A stretch of DNA of 64,000 bases from Sneathiella aquimaris (GTDB taxonomy: Bacteria > Pseudomonadota > Alphaproteobacteria > Sneathiellales > Sneathiellaceae). Under the pieces are notes generated by a model. The model saw only the letters and a list, made by a program, of their open reading frames with translations, was not told where the DNA came from and did no database searches. The stretch is taken from assembly GCF_026409565.1 (NCBI RefSeq), contig NZ_CP112881.1, forward strand, positions 884,501-948,500, in the 5' to 3' direction. Shown here piece after piece: positions 37,317 to 45,757 of this stretch. Position numbers and translations under genes: made by a program. Every line of letters starts with the position of its first letter. Position 1 is the stretch's first letter.

Positions 37317-38311
37317 CCCTTTTCGATAGACTTAATGGCGATTTCCAGCTTTTCCCAATCTTTTTGTAAGCCGGGAAGCCCCAAGCGAATGAAGCTTCGA
37401 GAATAAGGAAAAATGCGGGACCAGATATGGTGGGCGGCAAGCCGGTCTTGAAAAACTGCTGCATTTGGACAATCGTACAGACGAAATAGTGGGGTTCCAC
37501 CAACCAGCGTGGCGCCGGTAGGCTGGATCAGGGTATCCAGCCGGGCCGCGTCTTTTCGTAGTCTGAGGATCGTTTCATTCTGCCATTCGTGATCTGACAG
37601 GGCCGTGATCCCGATTTCGATGGCAGCACCGGAAACAGGCCATGGGCCGGCGAGTTGATTAAAAATCCGGATGTCTTTTGGCGACGCGACAACAAATCCC
37701 AATCTTATGCCAGCCAATCCATAGAATTTCCCAAAAGACCGAAATACTATCAGTCCGGTTTTATCCGTGTCCGGTGTTAGTGAATATCCGGTTTCACAGT
37801 CCATGAAGCTTTCATCAACGACCAACCTGCCAACATGGGGTAGGAGCGCCACCAATTGTTCAGGTCGGTAGAGGCGTCCGTTAGGATTATTCGGATTGAC
37901 CACAATTGCCAGATCGCAATCCGCCAGTTGCTCTAAATGGCTGACTTCCTCAACAATCCAGCCTGCCAGCCGCAGAACATTTGCATGTTCGTTATAGGTT
38001 GGCGTTAGAATTTTAGCGTGGCGGCCGGGCAAACCGGCAGCAGGCGCAAAATGCGGCATCATCTGGATAGCAGTCTGCGCCCCTGAAACTGCAAGAATGT
38101 CGCCGCGGCAGGACCAGGCGGACTTGGCCGTTTCGTTTAAGCGTTCTTTGCTGCTTATGGTGGGCAGGTCGGTCCAGGTCGGCGGAGGGAGGTCTGGTAT
38201 CGGATAGGCGCATGGATTTATGCCCGTAGATAGATCGAGCCAATCTGAAACGGCCCCGCCATGTTGCGCCATTGCCTGGTCAATATTTCCGCCATGATCT
38301 TTTAGTGTCAC
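37313..38311 (-). CDS. cobC: Threonine-phosphate decarboxylase CobC
   Basis: A 332-residue PLP-dependent enzyme of the histidinol-phosphate aminotransferase fold. It makes (R)-1-amino-2-propanol phosphate from threonine phosphate for the nucleotide loop linker. VVNPNNPNGRLY and FRSFGKFYGLAGIRLG (with the Schiff-base Lys) are the key motifs. The start is a GTG that overlaps the cobD stop (TAGTG), so translation is probably coupled. Last gene of the minus-strand operon; convergent with cobO, with a 4-base overlap. Confidence 0.93.
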   Translation of the reverse strand: MTLKDHGGNIDQAMAQHGGAVSDWLDLSTGINPCAYPIPDLPPPTWTDLPTISSKERLNETAKSAWSCRGDILAVSGAQTAIQMMPHFAPAAGLPGRHAKILTPTYNEHANVLRLAGWIVEEVSHLEQLADCDLAIVVNPNNPNGRLYRPEQLVALLPHVGRLVVDESFMDCETGYSLTPDTDKTGLIVFRSFGKFYGLAGIRLGFVVASPKDIRIFNQLAGPWPVSGAAIEIGITALSDHEWQNETILRLRKDAARLDTLIQPTGATLVGGTPLFRLYDCPNAAVFQDRLAAHHIWSRIFPYSRSFIRLGLPGLQKDWEKLEIAIKSIEKG

Positions 38312-39306
38312 TAAAACAGACTTTCGTAGTTTAAAGAGGCCGCTGCCAAAAAAAGGATGATTGTTATCCCGATAATTGTTCGGCGATAGAGGGCGAGAGC
38401 CCGGCCTAGTGAAAGATGGTCAGGATCCGGTTTCCCATCATTGACCCACAGATCTTCTGTCATCACCCCATCGTAGAGCCGAGGACCGGAAAGCCTGATA
38501 TCCAAGGCGCCTGCCATTGCAGATTCAGGCCATCCGGCATTTGGAGAACGATGCTTGCCAGCATCGTTTTTAATACATTTTAATCCCTTTAGAGGGGCCC
38601 CGGATGCGAGCAGAAACAATAAAGCCGTCAGGCGGGCGGGTATCAGATTGACCAAATCATCGAACCGGGCGGAAGCCCATCCAAAATGTAAATATTTTTC
38701 ATTTTTGTATCCGATCATGGAATCCAGTGTGTTGACCGCTTTATAAAAACCGACCCCCGGTAATCCGAATAAACAGGCCCAGAAAAGGGGCGCAATTACT
38801 CCATCGGATGTGTTTTCGGCGAGACTTTCTATGGCAGCACGACAAATGGCTGACTGGTCCAGCGTCTTAGGGTCACGACTGACGATCATTGCGATGGCCA
38901 TGCGGGCTTTTTCCAGCTTATTCTTGGCTAATGGGGCGCGAATATTATCAACATGCTGGTGTAACGAATGAATGGCGAGTAATGGCCAAATCAAAAGGGC
39001 ATTTATCAAGATGCCAAACGGGCCCGTCGGGAGTATCAACCAGATGAAGAGCGTAATCGCCAAAGTGACAGTTGTTGTGATCAGCAAAGTTAGTATGCCC
39101 ATAAAACGCAGGACGAAAGGGCTTTTTGCAGGAATATTGAGCCGGGTGTCCAGCGTCTTTATCAGTCTTCCGATCCAGACCACCGGATGTGAGAGTATTT
39201 TAAATAGAAAATCTGGCCAGCCAAAAAGGCTGTCGATTATGATGGCCAACAGGACAGAGACAAGCACATTACCAAAGGAGTGCCCGACAAGGATCTCAAG
39301 GATCAT
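38311..39306 (-). CDS. cobD: Adenosylcobinamide-phosphate synthase CobD (CbiB)
   Basis: A 331-residue integral membrane protein with several hydrophobic spans. Hallmarks are HPVVWIGRLIK near the N terminus, SLAENTSDGVIAPLFWA in the centre and RSPNAGWPESAMAGAL. It attaches aminopropanol (phosphate) to adenosylcobyric acid. It overlaps cobQ by 4 bases and cobC by one base. Confidence 0.94.
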   Translation of the reverse strand: MILEILVGHSFGNVLVSVLLAIIIDSLFGWPDFLFKILSHPVVWIGRLIKTLDTRLNIPAKSPFVLRFMGILTLLITTTVTLAITLFIWLILPTGPFGILINALLIWPLLAIHSLHQHVDNIRAPLAKNKLEKARMAIAMIVSRDPKTLDQSAICRAAIESLAENTSDGVIAPLFWACLFGLPGVGFYKAVNTLDSMIGYKNEKYLHFGWASARFDDLVNLIPARLTALLFLLASGAPLKGLKCIKNDAGKHRSPNAGWPESAMAGALDIRLSGPRLYDGVMTEDLWVNDGKPDPDHLSLGRALALYRRTIIGITIILFLAAASLNYESLF

Positions 39307-40775
39307 TGATCCGCTTCCTTTGCAATCCTGATTATTGCATCAATATCGACGCAGTTCTCGAGCTCCTGTGCAAGGGTATCAAGAGCCTTTTCGATCTTGG
39401 AAGAATAGTCGCTGTATGACCCATCTTTCTGCCTGAAGCGGTTCAGAAACTTCTGGCGGAATGCATTATCTGTAAAGAGTCCATGGAGGTATGTTCCCGC
39501 TATCTGTCTGTTTTCTGACATGTAGCCGATCGGTCTGTCGTCATCCAAAAGCCACGGAACCAACGCAGGGTCCACTACGCGTGTGTCCCCCAGATGGATT
39601 TCATAACCTGAGGTTTGACAGCCTAAAACTACATCCGAAACATCGGTCAGTTTAACTGTTTTGCTGGCACAGAGTGTTGTCTCCAACCCAAGTAACCCAA
39701 GTCCGGAAATAGTTTCTTTAGCCCCTTCGATGCCGTCAGGATCAGATAAAAGTGTTCCAAGCATCTGGTAGCCGCCGCACAGGCCCAAGACTTTACCGCC
39801 CCGCCGAATATGCGCAGTAAGATCAATATCCCAGCCTTGCTGCCGGAAATCATGCAGGTCGGCAAGGGTTGTTTTGCTTCCCGGTAAAATTACAAGATCG
39901 GCATCGCCTGGAAGGGGCGTGCCCGGCTGAACAAAGACAACGTCGACATCTTCTTCAGACTGCAAGGGATCAAGGTCATCAAAATTGGCGATATGGGCGA
40001 GCCGAGGAACAACTATAAGAAGGTTACTCGATCGTGTGTGGCCCTGTTTGCCATCCAATGCCATACCATCCTCAGCCGGCAAATCCCCGACCTCGCGAAT
40101 AAAGGGCACGATCCCCATGTTATGCCAGCCGGTCAGATCTGTCATAAGGGTAAGGGCATCGTCAAATAGCCTGGTATCGCCACGAAACTTGTTGATCAGG
40201 TACCCCTTGATCAAGGATTGCTCGTTCTCAGGCAATAAGTTGTGCGTGCCGACGACCGAGGCAATGACCCCACCACGGTTGATGTCGCCAACAAGGATAA
40301 CAGGGACATTGGCAGTGGTCGCAAAACCCATATTGGCGATATCGCCTGACCGCAAGTTAACTTCTGCCGGACTGCCAGCACCTTCGACGACAATGAAATC
40401 CGCCTGTTGTTTCAGGGTCTCAAAACTTTCCAGAATTTTGCCCAGTAAGTCGGTTTTTTTCTCTTTAAAATATGACATTCCCCCCGTTCCGGAAACCTGC
40501 CCCTGAACAATGACCTGAGATTTTCCGTCTTGTGGCTTCAATAGAACAGGGTTCATGTGAACACTGCTTGGGGCGCCGCATGCCAGTGCCTGCAATTGTT
40601 GGGCACGACCGATTTCTCCGCCCTCCGGGGTAACAGCTGCATTGTTCGACATATTCTGAGGCTTAAAAGGCCGAACAGAATATCCCCGGTTTTTCAGGGC
40701 CCGGCAGAGCCCTGCAACCAATATGGATTTTCCCACGTCCGAGCCGGTTCCTTGCAGCATGATCACCGCTGTCAT
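39303..40775 (-). CDS. cobQ: Adenosylcobyric acid synthase CobQ
   Basis: A 490-residue glutamine-dependent amidotransferase that amidates carboxylates b, d, e and g. The ATP-binding start is MLQGTGSDVGKS, followed by PFKPQNMSNNAAVT; the amidotransferase nucleophile is in VLGLCGGYQMLG. Full length. It overlaps both neighbours by 4 bases (ATGA-type junctions). Confidence 0.96.
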   Translation of the reverse strand: MTAVIMLQGTGSDVGKSILVAGLCRALKNRGYSVRPFKPQNMSNNAAVTPEGGEIGRAQQLQALACGAPSSVHMNPVLLKPQDGKSQVIVQGQVSGTGGMSYFKEKKTDLLGKILESFETLKQQADFIVVEGAGSPAEVNLRSGDIANMGFATTANVPVILVGDINRGGVIASVVGTHNLLPENEQSLIKGYLINKFRGDTRLFDDALTLMTDLTGWHNMGIVPFIREVGDLPAEDGMALDGKQGHTRSSNLLIVVPRLAHIANFDDLDPLQSEEDVDVVFVQPGTPLPGDADLVILPGSKTTLADLHDFRQQGWDIDLTAHIRRGGKVLGLCGGYQMLGTLLSDPDGIEGAKETISGLGLLGLETTLCASKTVKLTDVSDVVLGCQTSGYEIHLGDTRVVDPALVPWLLDDDRPIGYMSENRQIAGTYLHGLFTDNAFRQKFLNRFRQKDGSYSDYSSKIEKALDTLAQELENCVDIDAIIRIAKEADQ

Positions 40776-41407
40776 GACATTTCCTCATCGGGGGCAGGTT
40801 TATTGATGAATTTTACAATCGGGAAAGCATCGCCATCATAATGCGATATTTCAATGCGGGTCTGACTAGCATAATCGATCGACAACTGGCTGAATATCTT
40901 GGGGTTACGGTAATCAATATCAAGAATGGCACTCAGGATCAGTCGGATGACACCGCCATGAACCACCAGCCCGATATGGGCGGACATCGGATCGGCGATC
41001 AGCCGGTCCCAACCCCGTAGGACGCGATACCGAAACTCTACCAGTTTTTCTCCATTAGGGGGTGTTACGCGTGAGGGGTCACTCCAAAAATTCATCAACT
41101 CGTCTTTTTGATCAAGAAGCGTATCGAACGGAACACCATCCCAGTCACCAAAATTCATTTCCATGAAGTCCAGATCGGTGTCTAACGCTACTTCCCCTGT
41201 TTCTGCATATTCGGTCGCAGAGTTTTTACACCGCCGAAGCGGCGAAGTAACAATAGATTGCAAAGACGTGTTGTGGTTCAAATGTCGGACAAGTGCCCGG
41301 CCACCCTGCGCCGATGGCAGAATATCGGTATGTCCATATAATGCGGGCGGCCCGTCAACTGCACCATGTCGATACAGATCAATTATGACATGATCATATC
41401 TGTTCAT
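40772..41407 (-). CDS. Histidine phosphatase-family protein, probable alpha-ribazole phosphatase
   Basis: A 211-residue member of the phosphoglycerate-mutase-like histidine phosphatases. The motif LYRHGAVDG at the N terminus provides the phospho-histidine; VVHGGVIRLIL holds the second catalytic His. I placed the start at 41407, overlapping the cobV stop; longer frames run into cobV. Its place between cobV and cobQ suggests removal of phosphate from alpha-ribazole-5'-phosphate or adenosylcobalamin phosphate (the enterobacterial CobC function). The symbol is left empty because cobC here names the decarboxylase. Confidence 0.85.
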   Translation of the reverse strand: MNRYDHVIIDLYRHGAVDGPPALYGHTDILPSAQGGRALVRHLNHNTSLQSIVTSPLRRCKNSATEYAETGEVALDTDLDFMEMNFGDWDGVPFDTLLDQKDELMNFWSDPSRVTPPNGEKLVEFRYRVLRGWDRLIADPMSAHIGLVVHGGVIRLILSAILDIDYRNPKIFSQLSIDYASQTRIEISHYDGDAFPIVKFINKPAPDEEMS

Positions 41408-42168
41408 GATGCAGACATTCCCAGAAGCAGAGCATAAATTGTAAGCTCTGAGAGTTGTTGGCAGGCACCCAGTGTATCCCCCGTATAGCCGTCCAGATGC
41501 CGTTTCATGAACCATTGAAGGGCAAAGCGCACTAAAACCAGAACAGCAAAAAGTTTCACGATTAGAAGCACCGGCACAAACAGGAACAGAGGAAGCAGGC
41601 AGGTGAGCGATACAAGCAATTCCCGTCCGGTTTGCCGAGAGGCGAGGGGGGCAGATTTGCTGGTCTCGTCCAGCCGCGCATAGTCCATGTCAAATATAAA
41701 GCTGGAGGCAATTGCCCGGGATGCGGGGTAGGCAATTAAAAAAGCCATTGGAACATTTGTTAATTCGGTCAATAAAACCCATTTGCCAAGCAGACACATA
41801 AAAAGGGCAGCCGCACCGTAGGTGCCAAGCCGACTGTCTTTCATTATCCGTAATTTATCGGCCTTGGTGTGCCCCCCATAGAAACCGTCGAATGTGTCTG
41901 CCAATCCGTCTTCGTGAAAGGCCCCTGTGAGTAGCAAGCCAACGCTTATACACAGGAATATGCTCACCGACTGAGGAAAAAAAATGTCGAGCAACAAGTA
42001 CAGGCCGGTTACAAGTAGTCCCAGACACCAGCCCACCAACGTGAAATAACGACTGGCCTGATTGAGATATTCAGCTTTAAAGGTTACCGATTTTGGAATC
42101 GGAATGCGGCTGAAAAACCCAAGGGCAATGAAGAACAAATTGATCTGTTGGTAAAATATGTGCTTCAT
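41404..42168 (-). CDS. cobV: Adenosylcobinamide-GDP ribazoletransferase CobV (CobS)
   Basis: A 254-residue hydrophobic membrane enzyme that joins alpha-ribazole to adenosylcobinamide-GDP. The conserved GAFHEDGLADTFDGFYGGHTK segment (start of a long motif) and KDSRLGTYGA are present. I prefer the ATG at 42168 to a TTG one codon upstream. It lies 29 bases after cobU in the minus-strand operon. Confidence 0.95.
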   Translation of the reverse strand: MKHIFYQQINLFFIALGFFSRIPIPKSVTFKAEYLNQASRYFTLVGWCLGLLVTGLYLLLDIFFPQSVSIFLCISVGLLLTGAFHEDGLADTFDGFYGGHTKADKLRIMKDSRLGTYGAAALFMCLLGKWVLLTELTNVPMAFLIAYPASRAIASSFIFDMDYARLDETSKSAPLASRQTGRELLVSLTCLLPLFLFVPVLLIVKLFAVLVLVRFALQWFMKRHLDGYTGDTLGACQQLSELTIYALLLGMSAS

Positions 42169-42197
42169 CAATAGGGTACCTGTATGCTTCGGTGTCT

Positions 42198-43238
42198 TTA
42201 AACGGTTACCTGCGCACTCTCAAAGGTTGCCATGTCATTATAGAAGGCACCAGCCGCCCTTAAAAGTGGCAAAGCAAGGGCCGCGCCGCTACCTTCTCCC
42301 AACCTCATTTCAAGATCAAGGAGAGGGTCGGCTTTCAGCGCGTCCAGAACCATTTTATGCCCCTGTTCCTGCGATGCATGCGAGAAGATCATATAGTCCC
42401 GTGCGGCGGGGGCCATCATACAGGCAAGAAGGGCGGAGGCTGTAACGATGAAACCATCTACTAGAATGACCGTTTTGTTCTTTGCACATTCCAGCATGGC
42501 ACCGCATATCTGCGCAATTTCAAAACCGCCCAGTTCCTGCAGGATCACCACAGGGTCTTCGCTTGTGACACGGGATACTGCCTCTGATACCAATGCCGTT
42601 TTTCGGCGTAATTGCTCGTCAGTGATGCCTGTTCCGCGGCCCACCATTTTTTCCGCGGTTTCATTCAGCGCCGCAGCACAGACCGCCGCTGCGGTCGAGG
42701 TGTTACCAATACCCATTTCACCAAAGCCGATGACATTGCTTCCGGCTTTTATCTGAAGACTGGCAATATGAGAGCCCTTGGTCAGACAGAATTCGAGTTG
42801 GTCCTCGCTCATGGCGCTTGTAGAACTGATATCATTGGTGCCGAGCCCGGCCGATTGATCGATCAGGTCGGCCATTCCTTTCAACGGAAATTTGATACCT
42901 GCATCAATAACCTTGAAGGCCATATCGTTGGCTTTGCAAAAGACGTTGATCGCTGCGCCGCCATTAAGAAAGTTCGCCACCATCTGTTGCGTGACTTCAC
43001 TGCCGGCAATGCTGACACCCTGTGCCGCAAGGCCATGATCTGCGGCAAAAACCAGCATCATGGGATGATTGATGGTTACTTTTTTGCTACCCTGAATTTT
43101 CGCCAATGTCGCCGCAAGCGTTTCCAGTTTTCCAAGTGACCCGGGAGGTTTTGTCTTCTGATCAATATTTGCCTGGATCTGCGGCAAATTTTTCAGTGAG
43201 ACGGGAGTAATGCCGTCGATCAGGTGGGCGATATCCAT
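42198..43238 (-). CDS. cobU: Nicotinate-nucleotide:dimethylbenzimidazole phosphoribosyltransferase CobU (CobT)
   Basis: A 346-residue enzyme that activates the lower ligand base to alpha-ribazole phosphate. Visible are KPPGSLGKLE near the N terminus, the AADHGLAAQGVS motif, GEMGIGNTSTAAAV, and the C-terminal EGSGAALALPLL with the catalytic Glu. First gene of the minus-strand operon and divergent from cobP, with 113 bases between them. That gap is too short to hold a complete cobalamin riboswitch. Confidence 0.96.
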   Translation of the reverse strand: MDIAHLIDGITPVSLKNLPQIQANIDQKTKPPGSLGKLETLAATLAKIQGSKKVTINHPMMLVFAADHGLAAQGVSIAGSEVTQQMVANFLNGGAAINVFCKANDMAFKVIDAGIKFPLKGMADLIDQSAGLGTNDISSTSAMSEDQLEFCLTKGSHIASLQIKAGSNVIGFGEMGIGNTSTAAAVCAAALNETAEKMVGRGTGITDEQLRRKTALVSEAVSRVTSEDPVVILQELGGFEIAQICGAMLECAKNKTVILVDGFIVTASALLACMMAPAARDYMIFSHASQEQGHKMVLDALKADPLLDLEMRLGEGSGAALALPLLRAAGAFYNDMATFESAQVTV

Positions 43239-43351
43239 AAATTCAATTCCGTAACAAGAAGAAGCGTAACATATTTGTTATAAGGCCTGTTGCGCGGGCT
43301 GCATATCCTTTACATTCTTCAGCATTCATTTTGTGTTTTGAGGCATCGGGT

Positions 43352-43903
43352 ATGAAACTTCATTTTATTCTGGGAGGCGCACGGTCAGGCAAAAGTGGCT
43401 TGGCCGAAAGGCTTGCTGATTTTCTGGGTAAAAATGTCTGCTATATCGCAACAGCAACTGCGTTTGATGAAGAAATGACAACCCGAATAGAGCGCCATAA
43501 AGAGCAGAGGCCCTCCCATTGGGTGTGCCTAGAGGAGCCGACCAAACTGGCGCAGGCCATTGGCAAGGGGTTTGAAATATCGGATATTGTGTTGGTGGAC
43601 TGCCTGACCCTATGGCTTAGTAATCTGTTGTTCACTGAAGACAGCGAACAACTGGAGACAGAAAAACGATCATTTTTGTCTCTGATTTCTGACTTAAAAG
43701 GATCGCATTCCGATAAACATCTTATCCTGGTGAGTAACGAAACGAATATGGGCGTGATTCCAATGGAAAAACTGACCCGTCAATATTGTGATTTGGCCGG
43801 TTGGCTTCATCAGGATATCGCCAAATTGAGTGACACAGCCATACTGGCGGTTGCCGGATTGCCGCATGTCCTTAAAGGAAACTGGCCGGAAGAGATCGTC
43901 TGA
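43352..43903 (+). CDS. cobP: Adenosylcobinamide kinase / guanylyltransferase CobP
   Basis: A 183-residue bifunctional enzyme that phosphorylates adenosylcobinamide and then transfers GMP. The P-loop is LGGARSGKSG at the N terminus; VSNETNMGVIPM is the second family motif. I use the ATG at 43352 with GAGG upstream rather than a TTG at 43331. It stands alone on the plus strand; the second riboswitch starts about 75 bases after its stop. Confidence 0.95.
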   Translation: MKLHFILGGARSGKSGLAERLADFLGKNVCYIATATAFDEEMTTRIERHKEQRPSHWVCLEEPTKLAQAIGKGFEISDIVLVDCLTLWLSNLLFTEDSEQLETEKRSFLSLISDLKGSHSDKHLILVSNETNMGVIPMEKLTRQYCDLAGWLHQDIAKLSDTAILAVAGLPHVLKGNWPEEIV

Positions 43904-43977
43904 CGTCGGCTGGCGACCCCCAGATGCGTGCGAATATTCTTGCGTCTCATATTTTTAGTTGATACGAAGAGTAGTTA

Positions 43978-44180
43978 TCACGTGGTTTCCAAAGTGTGTG
44001 CAAAGCATTCGGGAATGAAACGGGAATGAGGATCGGATGGACCTATTTCAGGCATTCAAAGCCTCAACCGCCCCCGCGACTGTAGGTGATGGTTGGTTTT
44101 CAGATACCACTGGCCTTTTTAAGGCTGGGAAGGGGATGACCAGCAAAGATCATGAGTCAGGATACCGGCCACTAACTGAA
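43978..44180 (+). promoter_or_regulatory. Second cobalamin riboswitch, before the CbiM-like permease
   Basis: Conserved blocks: GGGAATGAAACGGGAATGAG (from 44010), ACCGCCCCCGCGACTGTAGGTG (44069 region), CCACTGGCC (44107 region), CTGGGAAGG (44125 region), and a variant B12 box AGTCAGGATACCGGCC at 44155-44170. Downstream, a small hairpin CCGTC-GGGTG-GACGG at 44193-44207 lies right before the ribosome site GGAGAGGAG, which suggests control at translation. Boundaries are approximate. Confidence 0.92.
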
Positions 44181-44220
44181 ACTGTACCCATACCGTCGGG
44201 TGGACGGAGAGGAGAAAAAA

Positions 44221-44898
44221 ATGCATATCGAACCTGGAATAGTAGACAGTACAAAAATTGCCCTGAGTTACGCGACTGCCGTTGGCGCCATTGGTGTTGG
44301 CTTGAAATTCGCATGGGACACAATAAAAAAACAAGGGCCCGTCTCTTTGATCGGTCGAAGTGCCGCCGCCACTGCGCTGGTTTTCTCATTCTTCGAAGTT
44401 TTGCCACATTACCCGGTTGGCGTTTCGGAAGTTCATTTTATTCTTGGATCAACATTGTTTCTGATCTTGGGAGCGGCTCCTGCTGCGTTTGGACTGGCCT
44501 TCGGTCTGTTGATACAGGGTCTCTTCTTTGCACCGTTTGATTTGCCACAATACGGCATGAACCTGACGACATTGCTGGTTCCGCTATTTGGTCTTCAGTA
44601 TCTTGCGAAACGCATCATTGCGCCAGATACCGCTTATGTCGACCTCACTTACAAACAGACATTCGCATTGTCGACTGCCTACCAAGGCGGCATTGTTGCC
44701 TGGGTGACTTTCTGGGCCCTTTACGGATCTGGATTTACGGCAGAAACCTTAACCGGTGTTACAACCTTTGGCGCAGCCTATATGACTGTGATCCTGATTG
44801 AACCTCTTGCTGATTTGGCTGTTTTGGCAATCGCAAAAGCAAGCCGTAATTTTGCAAATGGTGGAATGGTTACAGATCGTCTTCACAACGGCGCCTGA
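44221..44898 (+). CDS. CbiM-family energy-coupling permease, probable cobalt uptake component
   Basis: A 225-residue integral membrane protein that begins MHIEPG, the N-terminal His pattern by which CbiM/NikM proteins bind Co or Ni. A second cluster, LPHYPVGVSEVHFILG, fits the same family, and several hydrophobic spans follow. No CbiN, CbiQ or CbiO gene is nearby, so it is a solitary CbiM-like protein; some stand-alone relatives are annotated as energy-coupling factor permeases under B12 control. The start ATG has a strong GGAGAGGAG site. With the riboswitch in front, cobalt import for corrin synthesis is the best reading. Confidence 0.85.
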   Translation: MHIEPGIVDSTKIALSYATAVGAIGVGLKFAWDTIKKQGPVSLIGRSAAATALVFSFFEVLPHYPVGVSEVHFILGSTLFLILGAAPAAFGLAFGLLIQGLFFAPFDLPQYGMNLTTLLVPLFGLQYLAKRIIAPDTAYVDLTYKQTFALSTAYQGGIVAWVTFWALYGSGFTAETLTGVTTFGAAYMTVILIEPLADLAVLAIAKASRNFANGGMVTDRLHNGA

Positions 44899-44922
44899 TT
44901 TATAAGACATCATTGAATGTTG

Positions 44923-44955
44923 AGGCGGCCTTATCGTGTTAAGGCCGCCTTTTTT
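44923..44955 (+). terminator. Rho-independent terminator between the CbiM-like gene and cobF
   Basis: A perfect 10-bp stem (AGGCGGCCTT / AAGGCCGCCT) with an 8-base loop is followed by six T. It ends only 11 bases before the cobF start codon. Confidence 0.92.
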
Positions 44956-44966
44956 ATGGGGACAGT

Positions 44967-45719
44967 ATGCTAGAATTATCGCTTGTTGGCATTGGGACCG
45001 GAAATCCAGAACATCTAACTCTTCAGGCTGTGCGTGTCCTAAATCAAATGGATGCAATCCTGATACCCCGTAAGGGAAAGAAAAAAGATGAGCTGGCGGA
45101 AGTCCGCAGAGGTATTCTTGCCGATATTCTCGATAATCCTGCAACAAGAATTATTGAGTTTGATCTGCCTGTTCGTAATCCGGAAATTGTGGATTATCAG
45201 GAAAGAGTAAACGCCTGGCATGATGAAATTGCTAAAATCTGGCTGCATGTGCTTCAAGCTGAAGTCGGGACAGCCGGCAAGGCGGCCTTTTTGATCTGGG
45301 GCGATCCCGGATTGTATGACAGCAGCCTTCGAATAGCGTCTCGCCTTCAGTCGCAGACACTGATCAAGATTGAGGTGGTTCCGGGCATTACGGCAATACA
45401 AGGCCTGACGGCATCCCACAATATTCCGCTTAATGAACTGGCCGAACCTTTTCTGGTGACCACTGGACGGCAGTTAAGGGAGCGGGGCTGGCCAAAGGAT
45501 GTTGAAACCGTTGTTGTTATGCTGGACGGTGAAAATTCATTTCAGTTTTTGACGGAAGAGGCGCTGTCCATATGGTGGGGTGCCTATGTGGGAATGGATA
45601 AAGAAATAACCCTGTCCGGGCCGCTGGAAGAGATGGGGGACCAAATTATCGAACAGCGAAATAAAGCGCGTGAAGTGAATGGTTGGGTGATGGATATTTA
45701 CATTCTTCGCCGGACTTGA
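44967..45719 (+). CDS. cobF: Precorrin-6A synthase (deacetylating) CobF
   Basis: A 250-residue tetrapyrrole methylase that methylates C-1 and releases acetate from precorrin-5, a step specific to the aerobic route. The N terminus SLVGIGTGNPEHLTLQAV, the WGDPGLYDSS loop and EVVPGITAIQGL are diagnostic. A GGGGACAG ribosome site precedes the ATG. The gene lies 9.6 kb from the nearest other precorrin methylase gene (cobM) and directly after a terminator, so it needs read-through or a promoter overlapping the hairpin. Confidence 0.95.
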   Translation: MLELSLVGIGTGNPEHLTLQAVRVLNQMDAILIPRKGKKKDELAEVRRGILADILDNPATRIIEFDLPVRNPEIVDYQERVNAWHDEIAKIWLHVLQAEVGTAGKAAFLIWGDPGLYDSSLRIASRLQSQTLIKIEVVPGITAIQGLTASHNIPLNELAEPFLVTTGRQLRERGWPKDVETVVVMLDGENSFQFLTEEALSIWWGAYVGMDKEITLSGPLEEMGDQIIEQRNKAREVNGWVMDIYILRRT

Positions 45720-45757
45720 CCCTCAATCTTCTGTTTTTTAGGGCGTATCAGCGATCC

